Of a stretch of 64,000 nt of DNA, positions 1 to 8,757 are shown piece after piece. The notes under the pieces were generated by a model, which searched no databases, was not told where the DNA came from, and saw only the letters and a program-made list of their open reading frames with translations. The number at the start of each line of letters is the position of its first letter. Position 1 is the stretch's first letter. A program made the translations under genes and the position numbers. The stretch covers positions 264,804 through 328,803 of the forward strand of contig JAWUZD010000010.1 in NCBI GenBank assembly GCA_034110465.1. Reading direction: 5' to 3'. This stretch comes from Aurantibacter sp034110465. Its GTDB lineage: Bacteria > Bacteroidota > Bacteroidia > Flavobacteriales > Flavobacteriaceae.

Positions 1-797
1 TTAATTAAAACTTTAAATAATGCTTTACAGTAATTTTTAAAATAATTTGTGTTTTTTAAAGCGTACTTATTCCCATTATGCAATATAGCTTTAAGAATGG
101 GTTTTATTGGTTTTTTATAATACACCAAATAATAATTTATAATATTAGTTAATTGATGTTGAAATCTAAAATAATTCCGACCAGAATGTAATCTTTTTGC
201 TACATCTACTCTATGGTTTACTTTTATTGTATTTGTATATAAAATATTGTAATTATTATTTAAAGCCTCTATGGCAACACAGGTTTCTTCACCATAAATT
301 GTCATCCACAAAGGAAAACCATTTGTACTATTGTAAGCCACTTTACTTATAGCAAAACCACAACCTATAAAATCGTTTGTAAAATAGGTTTCATTATCTT
401 CTATAGCTGATTTTAAAGCAATTTCGTCTGAACTAAAAACACCTTTAATTTCTTTAAAAGCTATAACACCAAGGTTTTTAGTTTCTTTAAATAAATCTTG
501 AACATCTTTTATAAAAAAAGGCGATAATGGATGTGCATCATCATCAAAACCAATAAAAATAGTTCCTAATGCTTTTTTATAAAGCTCATGTCTTGCTGGA
601 GAAGCGCCTAAACTAACGTCGGTTTTAGACCAATTTACCCATTTATAATTTTCTATTATAGCTTCAGTTTTTTTGCAACCATCAATAAAAACTAAAACTT
701 CATGCTTAGATAAATCTATATAATTCTCTATTATACTTAACGTTAAAGCTAATTCTTTAGATCTATTTTTAGTTACTATTAATATAGAAACATCCAT
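1..797 (-). CDS. Glycosyltransferase family 2, C-terminus cut by window edge
   Basis: This reading frame is open from an ATG at 797 to the left edge, at least 265 codons with no stop reached, so the C-terminus is missing. The start reads MDVSILIVTKNRSKEL, the usual opening of a GT-A fold, and a DDD metal-binding motif sits in GFDDDAHP at about residue 85. A later EETCVAIEAL segment fits the acceptor/catalytic side. It probably transfers a sugar from a nucleotide donor during assembly of the surface polysaccharide. Its ATG shares one base with the stop of the preceding gene (TAATG), which suggests translational coupling. The donor and acceptor cannot be predicted. Confidence 0.85.
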   Translation of the reverse strand, partial: MDVSILIVTKNRSKELALTLSIIENYIDLSKHEVLVFIDGCKKTEAIIENYKWVNWSKTDVSLGASPARHELYKKALGTIFIGFDDDAHPLSPFFIKDVQDLFKETKNLGVIAFKEIKGVFSSDEIALKSAIEDNETYFTNDFIGCGFAISKVAYNSTNGFPLWMTIYGEETCVAIEALNNNYNILYTNTIKVNHRVDVAKRLHSGRNYFRFQHQLTNIINYYLVYYKKPIKPILKAILHNGNKYALKNTNYFKNYCKALFKVLI

Positions 798-1945
798 TAA
801 TTTAATATAATTGATTTATACAAATTTACAATTTCCGATTTTAATACATTGCGATTGTAATGGTCTTTTATAAACTGAATATTATATTGCATAGCGTTGT
901 TTATTAAGTCTTCATTATTTAAAGTTGAAATAATGAACTTTGAAATTGATTCAAAATCGTAAGGATTATTAATTAAATATCCATTAAAACCATCTTTTAT
1001 AATTTCAGCTGTTGCATTACCAGGATTGGATTGAATTGGAAAACAACCTTGGGACATTGCTTCCAACATTGTATTTGGCATTCCATCGGATAAATTATTG
1101 CCTATATGTATTATACTTTTAGACATTAGTGTTATTAACTCCTGATTAGGCACTTTAATATGACGTTCTAATATTTTAAATTTAACATTATTTAAATATT
1201 TAGAGTTACTTATAAATGCTTTAATTTCTTTGTCTGCACTATATATAATAAAGGTATAGTTTTTCTTTATTTGTTCTGGTAAAACTTCTATTGCTTTTAA
1301 AACTTGAATTGCCTCACCTACATCAAATTGATAGCCTTTAATTATAATACATTTTCTTTCTTTTGGTAAAACAATTGAGTTAATCCCTAAATCTATTCCT
1401 CCATTTCCCGGAAACACGCCTAAAAGTGTATTTTTAAATCCATTTTCTCGTGCAATATATTGATCTCTTTTACAATCTGTTATTAAATAATTAACTCTTG
1501 ATAGAAATGCATTTACCTTTTCTTTAGGTGTTCCTAATTCTTTAAAATAAAACAAATCGCTTCCCCAAGATGAATAAACTAAAGGGATGTTTTTAAACTT
1601 ATTTAGCGTTTCTAAAATTGGTAATCCTGCTAATTTCATCTCAAAACATTGAATAATATCTGGCTGTATTTTATTAACTGTTTTAAAAAATGCGGTATTA
1701 GAATTTGTTTCGTTAATATATTGAGTTAACTTATAGACTGAAGGTACTTTTTGTTTTAATGTTGTACGCAGAGGGAAATCCCATTTTAGTTTCCACTTTT
1801 TTATTTGATTTACCCAAGAAATTTGTTCGGTTTTTTGTCCACTATCTGTAATATCAAACCAAAATACATCAAAGCCTGATTCCTCTAATTGAGCAACCCA
1901 TCTAAAAAAGTGCTGGTTTGGAATAGCTACCATTAAGATTTTCAT
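797..1945 (-). CDS. Glycosyltransferase, GT4-like (GT-B fold)
   Basis: This is a 382-residue protein of usual GT-B length. The N-terminal half opens with MKILMVAIPNQHFF and contains a YSSWGSDLFYF segment typical of the acceptor domain. The C-terminal half has SDGMPNTMLEAMSQG followed by a proline and glycine-rich stretch, matching the nucleotide-sugar binding region of family 4 enzymes. It is expected to act at the cytoplasmic face of the inner membrane on a lipid-linked glycan. It overlaps the stop of the upstream gene by one base (TAATG at 1943-1947) and the next gene by the same arrangement, so the three are probably coupled. The sugar specificity is unknown. Confidence 0.85.
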   Translation of the reverse strand: MKILMVAIPNQHFFRWVAQLEESGFDVFWFDITDSGQKTEQISWVNQIKKWKLKWDFPLRTTLKQKVPSVYKLTQYINETNSNTAFFKTVNKIQPDIIQCFEMKLAGLPILETLNKFKNIPLVYSSWGSDLFYFKELGTPKEKVNAFLSRVNYLITDCKRDQYIARENGFKNTLLGVFPGNGGIDLGINSIVLPKERKCIIIKGYQFDVGEAIQVLKAIEVLPEQIKKNYTFIIYSADKEIKAFISNSKYLNNVKFKILERHIKVPNQELITLMSKSIIHIGNNLSDGMPNTMLEAMSQGCFPIQSNPGNATAEIIKDGFNGYLINNPYDFESISKFIISTLNNEDLINNAMQYNIQFIKDHYNRNVLKSEIVNLYKSIILN

Positions 1946-3126
1946 TAAGCTATTTTAAATAAGTTTTGATACGATGTATTAAATTTTTCAATACTAAAAT
2001 TAGTTACTGCATATGCTTTTGATGAATTTGACATATGTTTTAATTCATTTTTATTTTCTATTAAAAAAGTAATATGCTTAATAAAGTCTTTAACTAATTG
2101 ACAATGAGTTATAGAAAGAACTAACATACCATTTTCTAAATGTTTAATATGTTGACTAATCCCACCAACATCGGTTGATAATGGTACAACTCCAAAAACC
2201 ATTGATTCCATTATTACCATAGGAAACCCCTCATATACTGAAGGGACTATAATTCCTGTTAAACTTTTATATAAATCTTCTAATACATTCTTCTTCGTTA
2301 TTTCACCTAGAAACTGAACTCCTGAAATATTAATTTCTTTTAAATTTGCTTTCATTCCTGTTCCTGCCATAACGAAATCTACTTGTGGAAATTTAGCCTT
2401 AATATGTTTTGCTACCTCCAAAAACACTTCAGGTCTTTTCTCTTTAGACCAACGTCCTATAAAACCAAATTTTATATTTTGCTTAGAGTCTAAATTAACT
2501 TTCGTAGCTTTACTAACAACTACACCATTCTCAATAATAATAAGCCTATCTGTAAATTTTGGATCTATCTTATAATAATTATATATATATATCAAATCAT
2601 TTTTTGCTTTAGTATTAATACAGATTCTAAAATCAATATAATAACTACTTTTAGCAAACATAGATTCTCTTTCGTCTTTTTTACTTAATGCATGAATTAA
2701 ATCTATACGTTTTAAATTAGTTTTTATTTCTGGTAATAACTCGTAAAAATAATTTGTGTTACACCCAAAAACAGAATGTATAGTTTTACTGTTGTTTATA
2801 CTTCTTAAAATATATTTTTTTAGTGCCGCTTTAAGAAAACTTGATTTTTTATTAATTATATCATTTAGCTCAATTATTTCTGCATATTTTTTAAAATCTT
2901 CATAAAAATTATATGTAGCAGACGAATGTGTGAAAATAACGCAACACCTTTGATTTTTTAATGCTTTAATAATATCAAGATGAACTTTTTCTGCTCCTCC
3001 TGTATGATAATAAGGAATAAACAAAACAACATTTGCTTCTTTTATCTTTGTAACTTCAAGAATTCTGAACTTAAAAAGATAAAAGAGCCCTAAAAGAAAT
3101 TTATATATTCTTTTTAATAGTTTCAC
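1945..3126 (-). CDS. Glycosyltransferase, GT4 family; GTG start preferred
   Basis: The frame is open to 3198, but the first 72 bases of that frame overlap the coding end of the upstream methyltransferase. A GTG at 3126-3124 lies one base past that gene's TAA and gives a 393-residue protein beginning with a basic, hydrophobic stretch (MKLLKRIYKFLLGLF), so I choose it. The acceptor domain carries HTGGAEKVHLDI, and the donor domain carries the EX7E motif in YEGFPMVIMES followed by VGGISQHI. These are strong family 4 signatures. It probably adds a hexose to the growing surface glycan. A Met at 3198 remains possible but is less likely. Confidence 0.83.
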   Translation of the reverse strand: MKLLKRIYKFLLGLFYLFKFRILEVTKIKEANVVLFIPYYHTGGAEKVHLDIIKALKNQRCCVIFTHSSATYNFYEDFKKYAEIIELNDIINKKSSFLKAALKKYILRSINNSKTIHSVFGCNTNYFYELLPEIKTNLKRIDLIHALSKKDERESMFAKSSYYIDFRICINTKAKNDLIYIYNYYKIDPKFTDRLIIIENGVVVSKATKVNLDSKQNIKFGFIGRWSKEKRPEVFLEVAKHIKAKFPQVDFVMAGTGMKANLKEINISGVQFLGEITKKNVLEDLYKSLTGIIVPSVYEGFPMVIMESMVFGVVPLSTDVGGISQHIKHLENGMLVLSITHCQLVKDFIKHITFLIENKNELKHMSNSSKAYAVTNFSIEKFNTSYQNLFKIA

Positions 3127-3127
3127 T

Positions 3128-3772
3128 TTAAATTTTATTTTCTGGAACAGCTTTACAACACACCATCTCATCATCATTAAGTAAAAAAACTTCAACAACT
3201 TTAAGGCTAGAGTATTTTTCGATCTGATTTTTTAACGTAAATGGACTATACCAACAATTATGATCTGGATGAACAACTTCAATAATTTTATCTTTACTAT
3301 AAAAATTCCTGTCCATATGCGCTTTAGCAAAACAATTAGGAGCAGTGATATAAAATGCATCTGCGTTTACTGTTGATAAACCTTCTAAAAATGTTCGAAC
3401 ATTATCCACGTGTTCAATAGTTTCTGGCACTAAACAAACATTATAATGGGTGTTATTAATCGCTTTAAAATCTGAAAAATAAGGTTGATTTACATGTTTT
3501 TTTAAGTTATCAATACCGTCTTTATCAATATCAAAACCATGAATATTAAGAGCTACTTTAGATAGTTTAATATGCAAATTATAACTAGGGTCAAAGATTG
3601 GCCAATCTGTACATCCAAAATGTAAAACATTTTGATTAGCACATAAACCTTCAAAAAACGGGATACGATCTGGAATAGATTTAAAAAAAACTTCTTGTTT
3701 CCAAAATTCATCATGTTTTTGAAAGGGTTTTCTTGTATCTATACCTAATTTTTGTAAAATTCTATTTATCAT
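3128..3772 (-). CDS. SAM-dependent methyltransferase, class I-like
   Basis: This is a 214-residue protein. Residues around 50 (VLHFGCTDWP) resemble motif I of Rossmann-fold methyltransferases with a changed glycine loop. HGFDIDKDGIDNL fits the acidic residue that binds the ribose of SAM, and PETIEHVDN fits the usual post-motif segment ending in His. It lies inside the polysaccharide operon, five bases after one glycosyltransferase gene and just before another, so a role in methylating a sugar or capping the glycan is likely. The substrate is not evident. A non-catalytic binding role is possible because motif I is imperfect. Confidence 0.72.
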   Translation of the reverse strand: MINRILQKLGIDTRKPFQKHDEFWKQEVFFKSIPDRIPFFEGLCANQNVLHFGCTDWPIFDPSYNLHIKLSKVALNIHGFDIDKDGIDNLKKHVNQPYFSDFKAINNTHYNVCLVPETIEHVDNVRTFLEGLSTVNADAFYITAPNCFAKAHMDRNFYSKDKIIEVVHPDHNCWYSPFTLKNQIEKYSSLKVVEVFLLNDDEMVCCKAVPENKI

Positions 3773-3777
3773 CTTTT

Positions 3778-4818
3778 TTAGTTTGTTTTGTTAACATAGT
3801 TTAAGATCTGCTTTTTTGTTAAACCTTTAAGTTTTAAAGCCAACCTCAACAAAGGTTTATATTTTATAACACGTTTAAAAAAAATATTAATTATAAAGTA
3901 TTTAATAGGGGCTTTCTTTAATACTTTTAATGAGGTATAATCAATAATTTTTTGTTCTATTACTTTTAGATTATCAAATGAAGTTTGCATCCATGGTTCA
4001 AAAACATTTCCTAAATGGTAAGCATTATTAGAATATGTTGATAATCTATACCCATCTGTTAAAGCTACTGGTTTATCCAAATATACAAATTCGCTATCTC
4101 CATCAATTAAGTAAGCTGTATTTTTTTGAGGTAATGTTTTAAACACTTCTATTTTATAAGTAGCTACAAAATGAGAACAACCTAGAGCAGCAATTAAATG
4201 ATCTTTCCCCTTTATTGTTCCAATAGTATCTCCATATTCCTCTGGTAAATAAGACCAACCAATACTTTTAGCAAACATTTCTAATGCATCTCTATCTTTA
4301 ACAGTTTTAAATCTAATACGGTTATTAAAAAAGTTGTCAAACCAAATATTAAAAGTTAAATCTAGATGCTTTCTATATACAGGAACGGGGCAAACAGATC
4401 CCGCTTTAGGAAATGCTTTAAAAACGTTAACCACTTCATCTTCCCAATTATTAAGAAATAACACATCTGCATCGGTAATAGTTACCAAGCGCTCTTCTAC
4501 GGTCCTAATAGCTTTTAGTATGCTGTTAATTTTTCCAATACCTTCTTTTTCTATAATTAACTCGTCTATATTTCCTTGATTATAGAGTTTTAATAAACGT
4601 TCGTTAATTTCTGCATTACATTTATTACTTATTATTGAAATCTTAATTTTAGAACTAGCGGTTTTTAACACTGATTCTAAGCATAGTAAAAATATTTTAT
4701 ATGCATCTTTAAAGTAATCATTTTCATGTGGAATATGGACAGGAATAATAATTCTGTGATTACATTCTTCCTTAACTACAAATCTCCCTCCTTTTGTTGG
4801 ATTAACGCCTTTCCTCAT
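3778..4818 (-). CDS. Glycosyltransferase family A-type protein
   Basis: This 346-residue protein has a GT-A-like core. IIIPVHIPHENDYFKDA is the first strand and helix, and the central TDADVLFLNNWEDEV contains a DAD motif in place of the classical DxD. The segment YLIDGDSEFVYLD may hold the catalytic acidic residues. It is probably a cytoplasmic or membrane-associated sugar transferase of the same pathway. Two bases separate it from the epimerase gene upstream and five from the methyltransferase downstream, so it is part of one transcription unit. Its C-terminus is basic and hydrophobic and may touch the membrane. Sugar specificity cannot be read from the sequence. Confidence 0.75.
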   Translation of the reverse strand: MRKGVNPTKGGRFVVKEECNHRIIIPVHIPHENDYFKDAYKIFLLCLESVLKTASSKIKISIISNKCNAEINERLLKLYNQGNIDELIIEKEGIGKINSILKAIRTVEERLVTITDADVLFLNNWEDEVVNVFKAFPKAGSVCPVPVYRKHLDLTFNIWFDNFFNNRIRFKTVKDRDALEMFAKSIGWSYLPEEYGDTIGTIKGKDHLIAALGCSHFVATYKIEVFKTLPQKNTAYLIDGDSEFVYLDKPVALTDGYRLSTYSNNAYHLGNVFEPWMQTSFDNLKVIEQKIIDYTSLKVLKKAPIKYFIINIFFKRVIKYKPLLRLALKLKGLTKKQILNYVNKTN

Positions 4819-4820
4819 AT

Positions 4821-5768
4821 TTAAGATTTAGAATAAAAATCTAATAATTTATGAATCCCATCTTCCAACGGCAATAAATCCCGCTTCAAAATACGTTTCA
4901 TTTTAGTCGTATCTGGACATCTTCTAGTCATATCTCCTTCTTCTAATGGCGCAACGTTTATAATTTCACTTTTAGAATTTGTTAGTTTAATGATGCTTTG
5001 TGCTAAAGATAAAATAGTTTGCTCTATATCACTTCCAACATTAACCACATCGTTTATGCATGTCGGATCAGATATAGCATTAATACAAGTATCTATATTA
5101 TCGTAAACATAACAAAAGGATCTTGTCTGTTGTCCATCTCCATATAAATGAATAGGCTCATTTCTTAATGCTAATTTTATAAATTTAGGAATTACAAAAT
5201 CTTCACTTTGATTTGGTCCATACGTATTAAAAAATCTAAATATGGTATAATCTAAACCGTATTCTTTTTGATAAGATTTAAAGAATGCCTCACCAACATT
5301 TTTTACAATAGCATATGGAAGTCTAGAGTTTAATGGTGTTGTTTTTTCATTCTGGGGAATCTCGAAAGGTTCTCCATAAACTTCAGATGAACTTGAATAA
5401 AATACACGTTTAACAGACGTGTTTTTAGACAATGACAATACATTTTTAATTCCATCAATGTCGTCTAAAACTCGTATTGGATTTTCTAAAGTTCTAATTA
5501 CACCTACTAATGCAGCATAATGAAAAACATAATCAAAACTAAATTTAGCAAAAACTGGAGCTATATCGTTATATTTATTAACGTTAGATTTAATAAAAAT
5601 TACATTGTCTTTTTTTGGCACTTTGTCAATACAACCCGTAGATAAGTTATCTATAATGACAATTAAATTAGTATTGTCTTCAGATAGTCTGTTTGCTAAA
5701 GCACTTCCAACATTTCCTGCTCCACCTGTAATTAAATATGTTGATTGATACATAGTTTTGATACTCAA
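4821..5768 (-). CDS. NAD-dependent sugar epimerase/dehydratase (extended SDR)
   Basis: This is a 315-residue extended short-chain dehydrogenase/reductase. The dinucleotide-binding glycine loop reads ITGGAGNVGS near residue 15, followed by VIIDNLSTG, which normally sets NAD preference. The catalytic triad is visible as YSSSSEVYG and YAIVK around residues 125-155. The family includes UDP-glucose 4-epimerases and dTDP-glucose 4,6-dehydratases. The exact reaction cannot be separated here, but the enzyme would supply an activated sugar to the nearby transferases. A 141-base AT-rich gap separates it from the gene upstream. That gap holds an inverted repeat (CTATCT/AGATAG, 5851-5874) but no clear promoter. 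Confidence 0.88.
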   Translation of the reverse strand: MSIKTMYQSTYLITGGAGNVGSALANRLSEDNTNLIVIIDNLSTGCIDKVPKKDNVIFIKSNVNKYNDIAPVFAKFSFDYVFHYAALVGVIRTLENPIRVLDDIDGIKNVLSLSKNTSVKRVFYSSSSEVYGEPFEIPQNEKTTPLNSRLPYAIVKNVGEAFFKSYQKEYGLDYTIFRFFNTYGPNQSEDFVIPKFIKLALRNEPIHLYGDGQQTRSFCYVYDNIDTCINAISDPTCINDVVNVGSDIEQTILSLAQSIIKLTNSKSEIINVAPLEEGDMTRRCPDTTKMKRILKRDLLPLEDGIHKLLDFYSKS

Positions 5769-5909
5769 GATATTTTATATTAATAATACCAAATAACGGT
5801 AATTATTTTCATTTTTTATAATTTTAAGAAGGTCTTCTTTTTTAAGGTCTCTATCTAGAATAATCGACAGATAGTTTTACATAAATAAAATGACATTAAA
5901 TAATAATTA

Positions 5910-6743
5910 TTAAAGCTTAAACAGGTATCTATTAACAAAACCTAGATTACATCTATCTAAATAATTTCCTAATATTATTTTAAGTTTTACTTTTTTTCTA
6001 CTTCCCCACTTTTTATGAAAAAGAATTAAGCCTTCAATCATCTTTTTATTAGACAAAACCCATGTCCAATTTTCTCTTATAATATACTTAGGTGTGTTTT
6101 TAGGCAAATCAAAAACTTCTTTTTTTACTTTAGTAGAACTCTTACCTTCTAAATGTTGAACCTTAGACTTTGTTACTAACGCATGTAAAATATTATATTG
6201 TCTTAATTGCATAGCATAATCAAAATCTGCATAATAAAAATTAAACTTTTCGTCTAACTGTTTTATTTTTTTATAAACTGATTTATGCATAATAAAACAC
6301 CAACCTGTAATATGTTTTTGTATTTGGTATCCAAGTATTAGTTCCTGACTTTCTATTACGTTTTTTGATAATTTATTAGATGATTTGTCTAATGGTGAAA
6401 ATGATAAAACATGAGGATTATTTTGAATTGTTTTTTTTAATTCTACTAACCATAACTCATCAAAAACAACATCGTTATTAGATAAAATATAATAATCTCC
6501 TGAACATTGCCTTAATCCAATGTTAGCAAACTTGTGAAAATTAAAATCTAAATTAGGTTTAATTTCTATAAAGTTTTTTATAGAATATGTATAGTTTGAA
6601 GTTACATTACTTTCTATAAAAATAATTTCAAATTCTAAATTTGCCTTTTCTGCACTTATTACAAATGAATTTAGCGCATCTAAATTCATCTTATAAACAG
6701 ATTCATTATTGGTGTTTGCTAAAAAAACAATTGAAAACTTCAT
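5910..6743 (-). CDS. Glycosyltransferase family 2
   Basis: This is a 277-residue GT-A protein. It opens with MKFSIVFLANTNNES, has IIFIESN as the second strand, and places an NND motif (YYILSNNDVVFDELW) where family 2 enzymes hold the metal-binding acidic residues. GWCFIMHKSVYKKI and FNFYYADFDYAMQLR match the later acceptor-site region of rhamnosyltransferase-like members, where the acidic D-x-D-Y is often conserved. It is expected to act on the membrane-linked glycan. Just upstream (6749-6900) is a decayed copy of another cluster gene's 3' end, so this part of the operon has been rearranged. Confidence 0.82.
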   Translation of the reverse strand: MKFSIVFLANTNNESVYKMNLDALNSFVISAEKANLEFEIIFIESNVTSNYTYSIKNFIEIKPNLDFNFHKFANIGLRQCSGDYYILSNNDVVFDELWLVELKKTIQNNPHVLSFSPLDKSSNKLSKNVIESQELILGYQIQKHITGWCFIMHKSVYKKIKQLDEKFNFYYADFDYAMQLRQYNILHALVTKSKVQHLEGKSSTKVKKEVFDLPKNTPKYIIRENWTWVLSNKKMIEGLILFHKKWGSRKKVKLKIILGNYLDRCNLGFVNRYLFKL

Positions 6744-6748
6744 TTTAT

Positions 6749-6900
6749 TTATTTTAAAAGTTTTGACAATGCTACTTCCATTTTTAAACTATCTGATCTA
6801 AATTTATTTCGTCCTTTTAGTCCATCTATATATATGTTTGGTAGATGATGAATTATTTCTTATATCATTCTCAATAAAACAATAAAAGTCTAGTTCATTA
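6749..6900 (-). pseudogene. Decayed duplicate of the 3' end of the gene at 7939-8757
   Basis: Read on the minus strand, 6850-6749 encodes HHLPNIYIDGLKGRNKFRSD and then a tail ending in LSKLLK and a TAA. It matches the C-terminus of the protein at 7939-8757 (HHLPNLYIDGLRGRNKFRSD and a tail ending RLLR) almost residue for residue. Further upstream, similarity continues in another frame (FYCFIENDI against LICISEFEDN), so there is a frameshift and an in-frame TAA before the first His. Only about 45 codons survive, and the fragment ends at the stop of the oxygenase gene at 6907. It looks like the remnant of a paralogue interrupted or displaced when the oxygenase gene came in; that history is inference. 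Confidence 0.85.
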
Positions 6901-6906
6901 TTATTA

Positions 6907-7752
6907 TTATTTCTTTCTTATAAATATTTTTACAATTTTAAGAACATGAGGAGGAACAAAGCCCTTTATCATATTTTTAATGCTATTATTTTTATCAAAT
7001 ACCGCTTTATCTTCTTTATTATCTAACCTTGCTTTAAATAAAGTAGAATGATCTTCAAGTCCATTATTTGTTTCACTTTGTGGTCTCCCATTTGTATAAT
7101 AATATAAGGCGAGTGATTTTCTACTCCTTTCTTCAGGACATGCCAATGGATCTGGATGTCCGTGATAAGAAAAATCTGTAGTATTGAATATAGCAATTCT
7201 ATTAAATATTGGTAAAAATTTTTTTTCACATTTTTTCATATTCTCACCCCACAATTCAAAGTTACCTCCATATTCATCCTTCCAATCTTTATTTAAATAT
7301 ACTAAAAGATTTATACGTCTATCTAAACCTAATTTTGGATGTTTATTAAAATCTGCATGGATTTTTAACAGCCCGCCTTTCTTTATTTCATGTTGTCCTC
7401 CACCAATAAAATAAGGATCGGCAATTAAAGGTTCTTCTATACCTGTAAGTACTTGTAAAAAGTTTAAAAATGGTTCTGAATTTAAAAAATGCATAAACTT
7501 TTTTGTTTCATCTCCAAAATAGAGTTCTCCTTTACCTGTAAATTTTATCTCTTTGGAATTATCATATTTTTTTGAATTCTGTATTGATGATAAGTCAGGA
7601 AATTCTAACAACACTTTGTCTAAATATTCTGGTTTAAAAAAATTATCAAATGAGATATTTGGAAAAGGTGTTCCATTTTGATATGAAGAAGTATTCTTTT
7701 TTGAAACCTCAAGTAAATCTTTATATTTTTCGTTTAAATATATTGCGCTCAT
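6907..7752 (-). CDS. 2-oxoglutarate/Fe(II)-dependent oxygenase
   Basis: This is a 281-residue protein with a double-stranded beta-helix oxygenase signature. The iron triad is visible as HADF (His and Asp of the HxD motif, about residue 132) and a distal His in DFSYHGHPDP. A later RKSLALYYY supplies the basic residue that binds 2-oxoglutarate. The order and spacing resemble prolyl-4-hydroxylase-like members. It lies within the polysaccharide cluster, so hydroxylation or other oxidation of a sugar or glycan carrier is a reasonable inference; a protein substrate is also possible. It has unusually long flanks for this operon (186 bases upstream, a gene remnant downstream), which suggests a later insertion. 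Confidence 0.82.
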   Translation of the reverse strand: MSAIYLNEKYKDLLEVSKKNTSSYQNGTPFPNISFDNFFKPEYLDKVLLEFPDLSSIQNSKKYDNSKEIKFTGKGELYFGDETKKFMHFLNSEPFLNFLQVLTGIEEPLIADPYFIGGGQHEIKKGGLLKIHADFNKHPKLGLDRRINLLVYLNKDWKDEYGGNFELWGENMKKCEKKFLPIFNRIAIFNTTDFSYHGHPDPLACPEERSRKSLALYYYTNGRPQSETNNGLEDHSTLFKARLDNKEDKAVFDKNNSIKNMIKGFVPPHVLKIVKIFIRKK

Positions 7753-7856
7753 ACACTCTATTTTCTAATAATCCTTAACTTTAACCATATTAATTTCAAT
7801 CAACATTAAAAGTACTTTTACATTTACAACTCTAATCTTTTACGTATAAGTAAAAT

Positions 7857-7864
7857 CAAATGTA
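7857..7864 (-). promoter_or_regulatory. Possible -7 promoter element before the oxygenase gene
   Basis: The minus strand reads TACATTTG here, an exact match to the Bacteroidota -7 consensus TAnnTTTG. No good -33 TTG was seen at the expected distance. If used, it would give a leader of about 100 bases for the oxygenase gene starting at 7752, making that gene at least partly independent of the long operon. Confidence 0.35.
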
Positions 7865-7938
7865 CAAAATTTGTTTTAGGGTTATCTTATATATTTTATT
7901 TTGCTAGATATATAGTTCTAAAAACAAACATCTTCCTT

Positions 7939-8757
7939 TTATCGCAATAATCTTTTTAAACTATCATTCATCCTTTTAGAATCTGACCTAAATTTATTTC
8001 GCCCTCTTAAACCATCTATATACAAATTAGGTAAGTGATGAATTAAGTTATCTTCAAATTCCGAAATACATATTAATTTTTTCATACCTCCATAATCATA
8101 TATATCTGTATTTACTTTACATTTTACACTATGGTTATTTAAACACTTTAATGGTTTGTTAAAGTGTTTTTTTAGTTTATTAAAAACTCTATCAATAAAC
8201 GACAACGGAGCATCTTCAACCAGTTCCGTAAAACGGAATTGTGTTCCAACTTTATGCAACTGAGTTTTAGACAAAATAAAGGAAGCTTGATGTGCATTTA
8301 TAAAATGAGCAAAAGTTTTACCTTTATAAGTCTCTACCGATTTAAAATCCCACTCGAAGTGATGATGGTAACCAGGATAATACCTACCTAATTCATTCTC
8401 TTCAAACTGAATTAAACCCGTAATTCTATTTTTGGGTAAAATAGCTTCATACTCTAAATGCTTGTCTACATGTTTTTCCAAAAACAAGTGATCATTCTCG
8501 CCATAAATAAAAACATCAAAATTATCTTTTCTATCCCAAATTTCTTTCCTACAAGTTAATGGTAATAATTGGTAATCTTCTAACTCTACAACGTTTACTA
8601 TGTCTATTCCTTTTATGTCTAAAGGAATATTACTTTGCACAATTATTGTTACACTATAATTCTTGAAACTTTTTAATACAGAAATCACCTCTGATAAATA
8701 GTCTAATTGCTCATTCCCATAATTAACAAGTACAACAAGTAGTTTTAATTTATTCAT
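7939..8757 (-). CDS. Unclassified glycosyltransferase-like protein of the polysaccharide cluster
   Basis: I do not recognise the family. The 272-residue protein begins like a GT-A enzyme (LKLLVVLVNYGNEQLDYL, then VTIIVQSN). In the position of a metal site it has FDVFIYGENDHLF, so an E-N-D triplet may replace DxD. Histidine-rich YYPGYHHHFEWDF and AHFINAHQASFIL follow. Cysteines occur at CLNNHSVKCK. The C-terminus (IDGLRGRNKFRSD) is duplicated as a remnant at 6749-6900. The start overlaps the end of the acyltransferase gene by eight bases, so translation is probably coupled. A sugar transferase acting on the same glycan is the best guess, but this rests mainly on context. Confidence 0.6.
   Translation of the reverse strand: MNKLKLLVVLVNYGNEQLDYLSEVISVLKSFKNYSVTIIVQSNIPLDIKGIDIVNVVELEDYQLLPLTCRKEIWDRKDNFDVFIYGENDHLFLEKHVDKHLEYEAILPKNRITGLIQFEENELGRYYPGYHHHFEWDFKSVETYKGKTFAHFINAHQASFILSKTQLHKVGTQFRFTELVEDAPLSFIDRVFNKLKKHFNKPLKCLNNHSVKCKVNTDIYDYGGMKKLICISEFEDNLIHHLPNLYIDGLRGRNKFRSDSKRMNDSLKRLLR

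Noticed and set aside
5851..5874. Inverted repeat CTATCT/AGATAG before the epimerase gene
   Set aside because: Only six pairs, 12-base loop; such repeats are expected by chance in AT-rich DNA.
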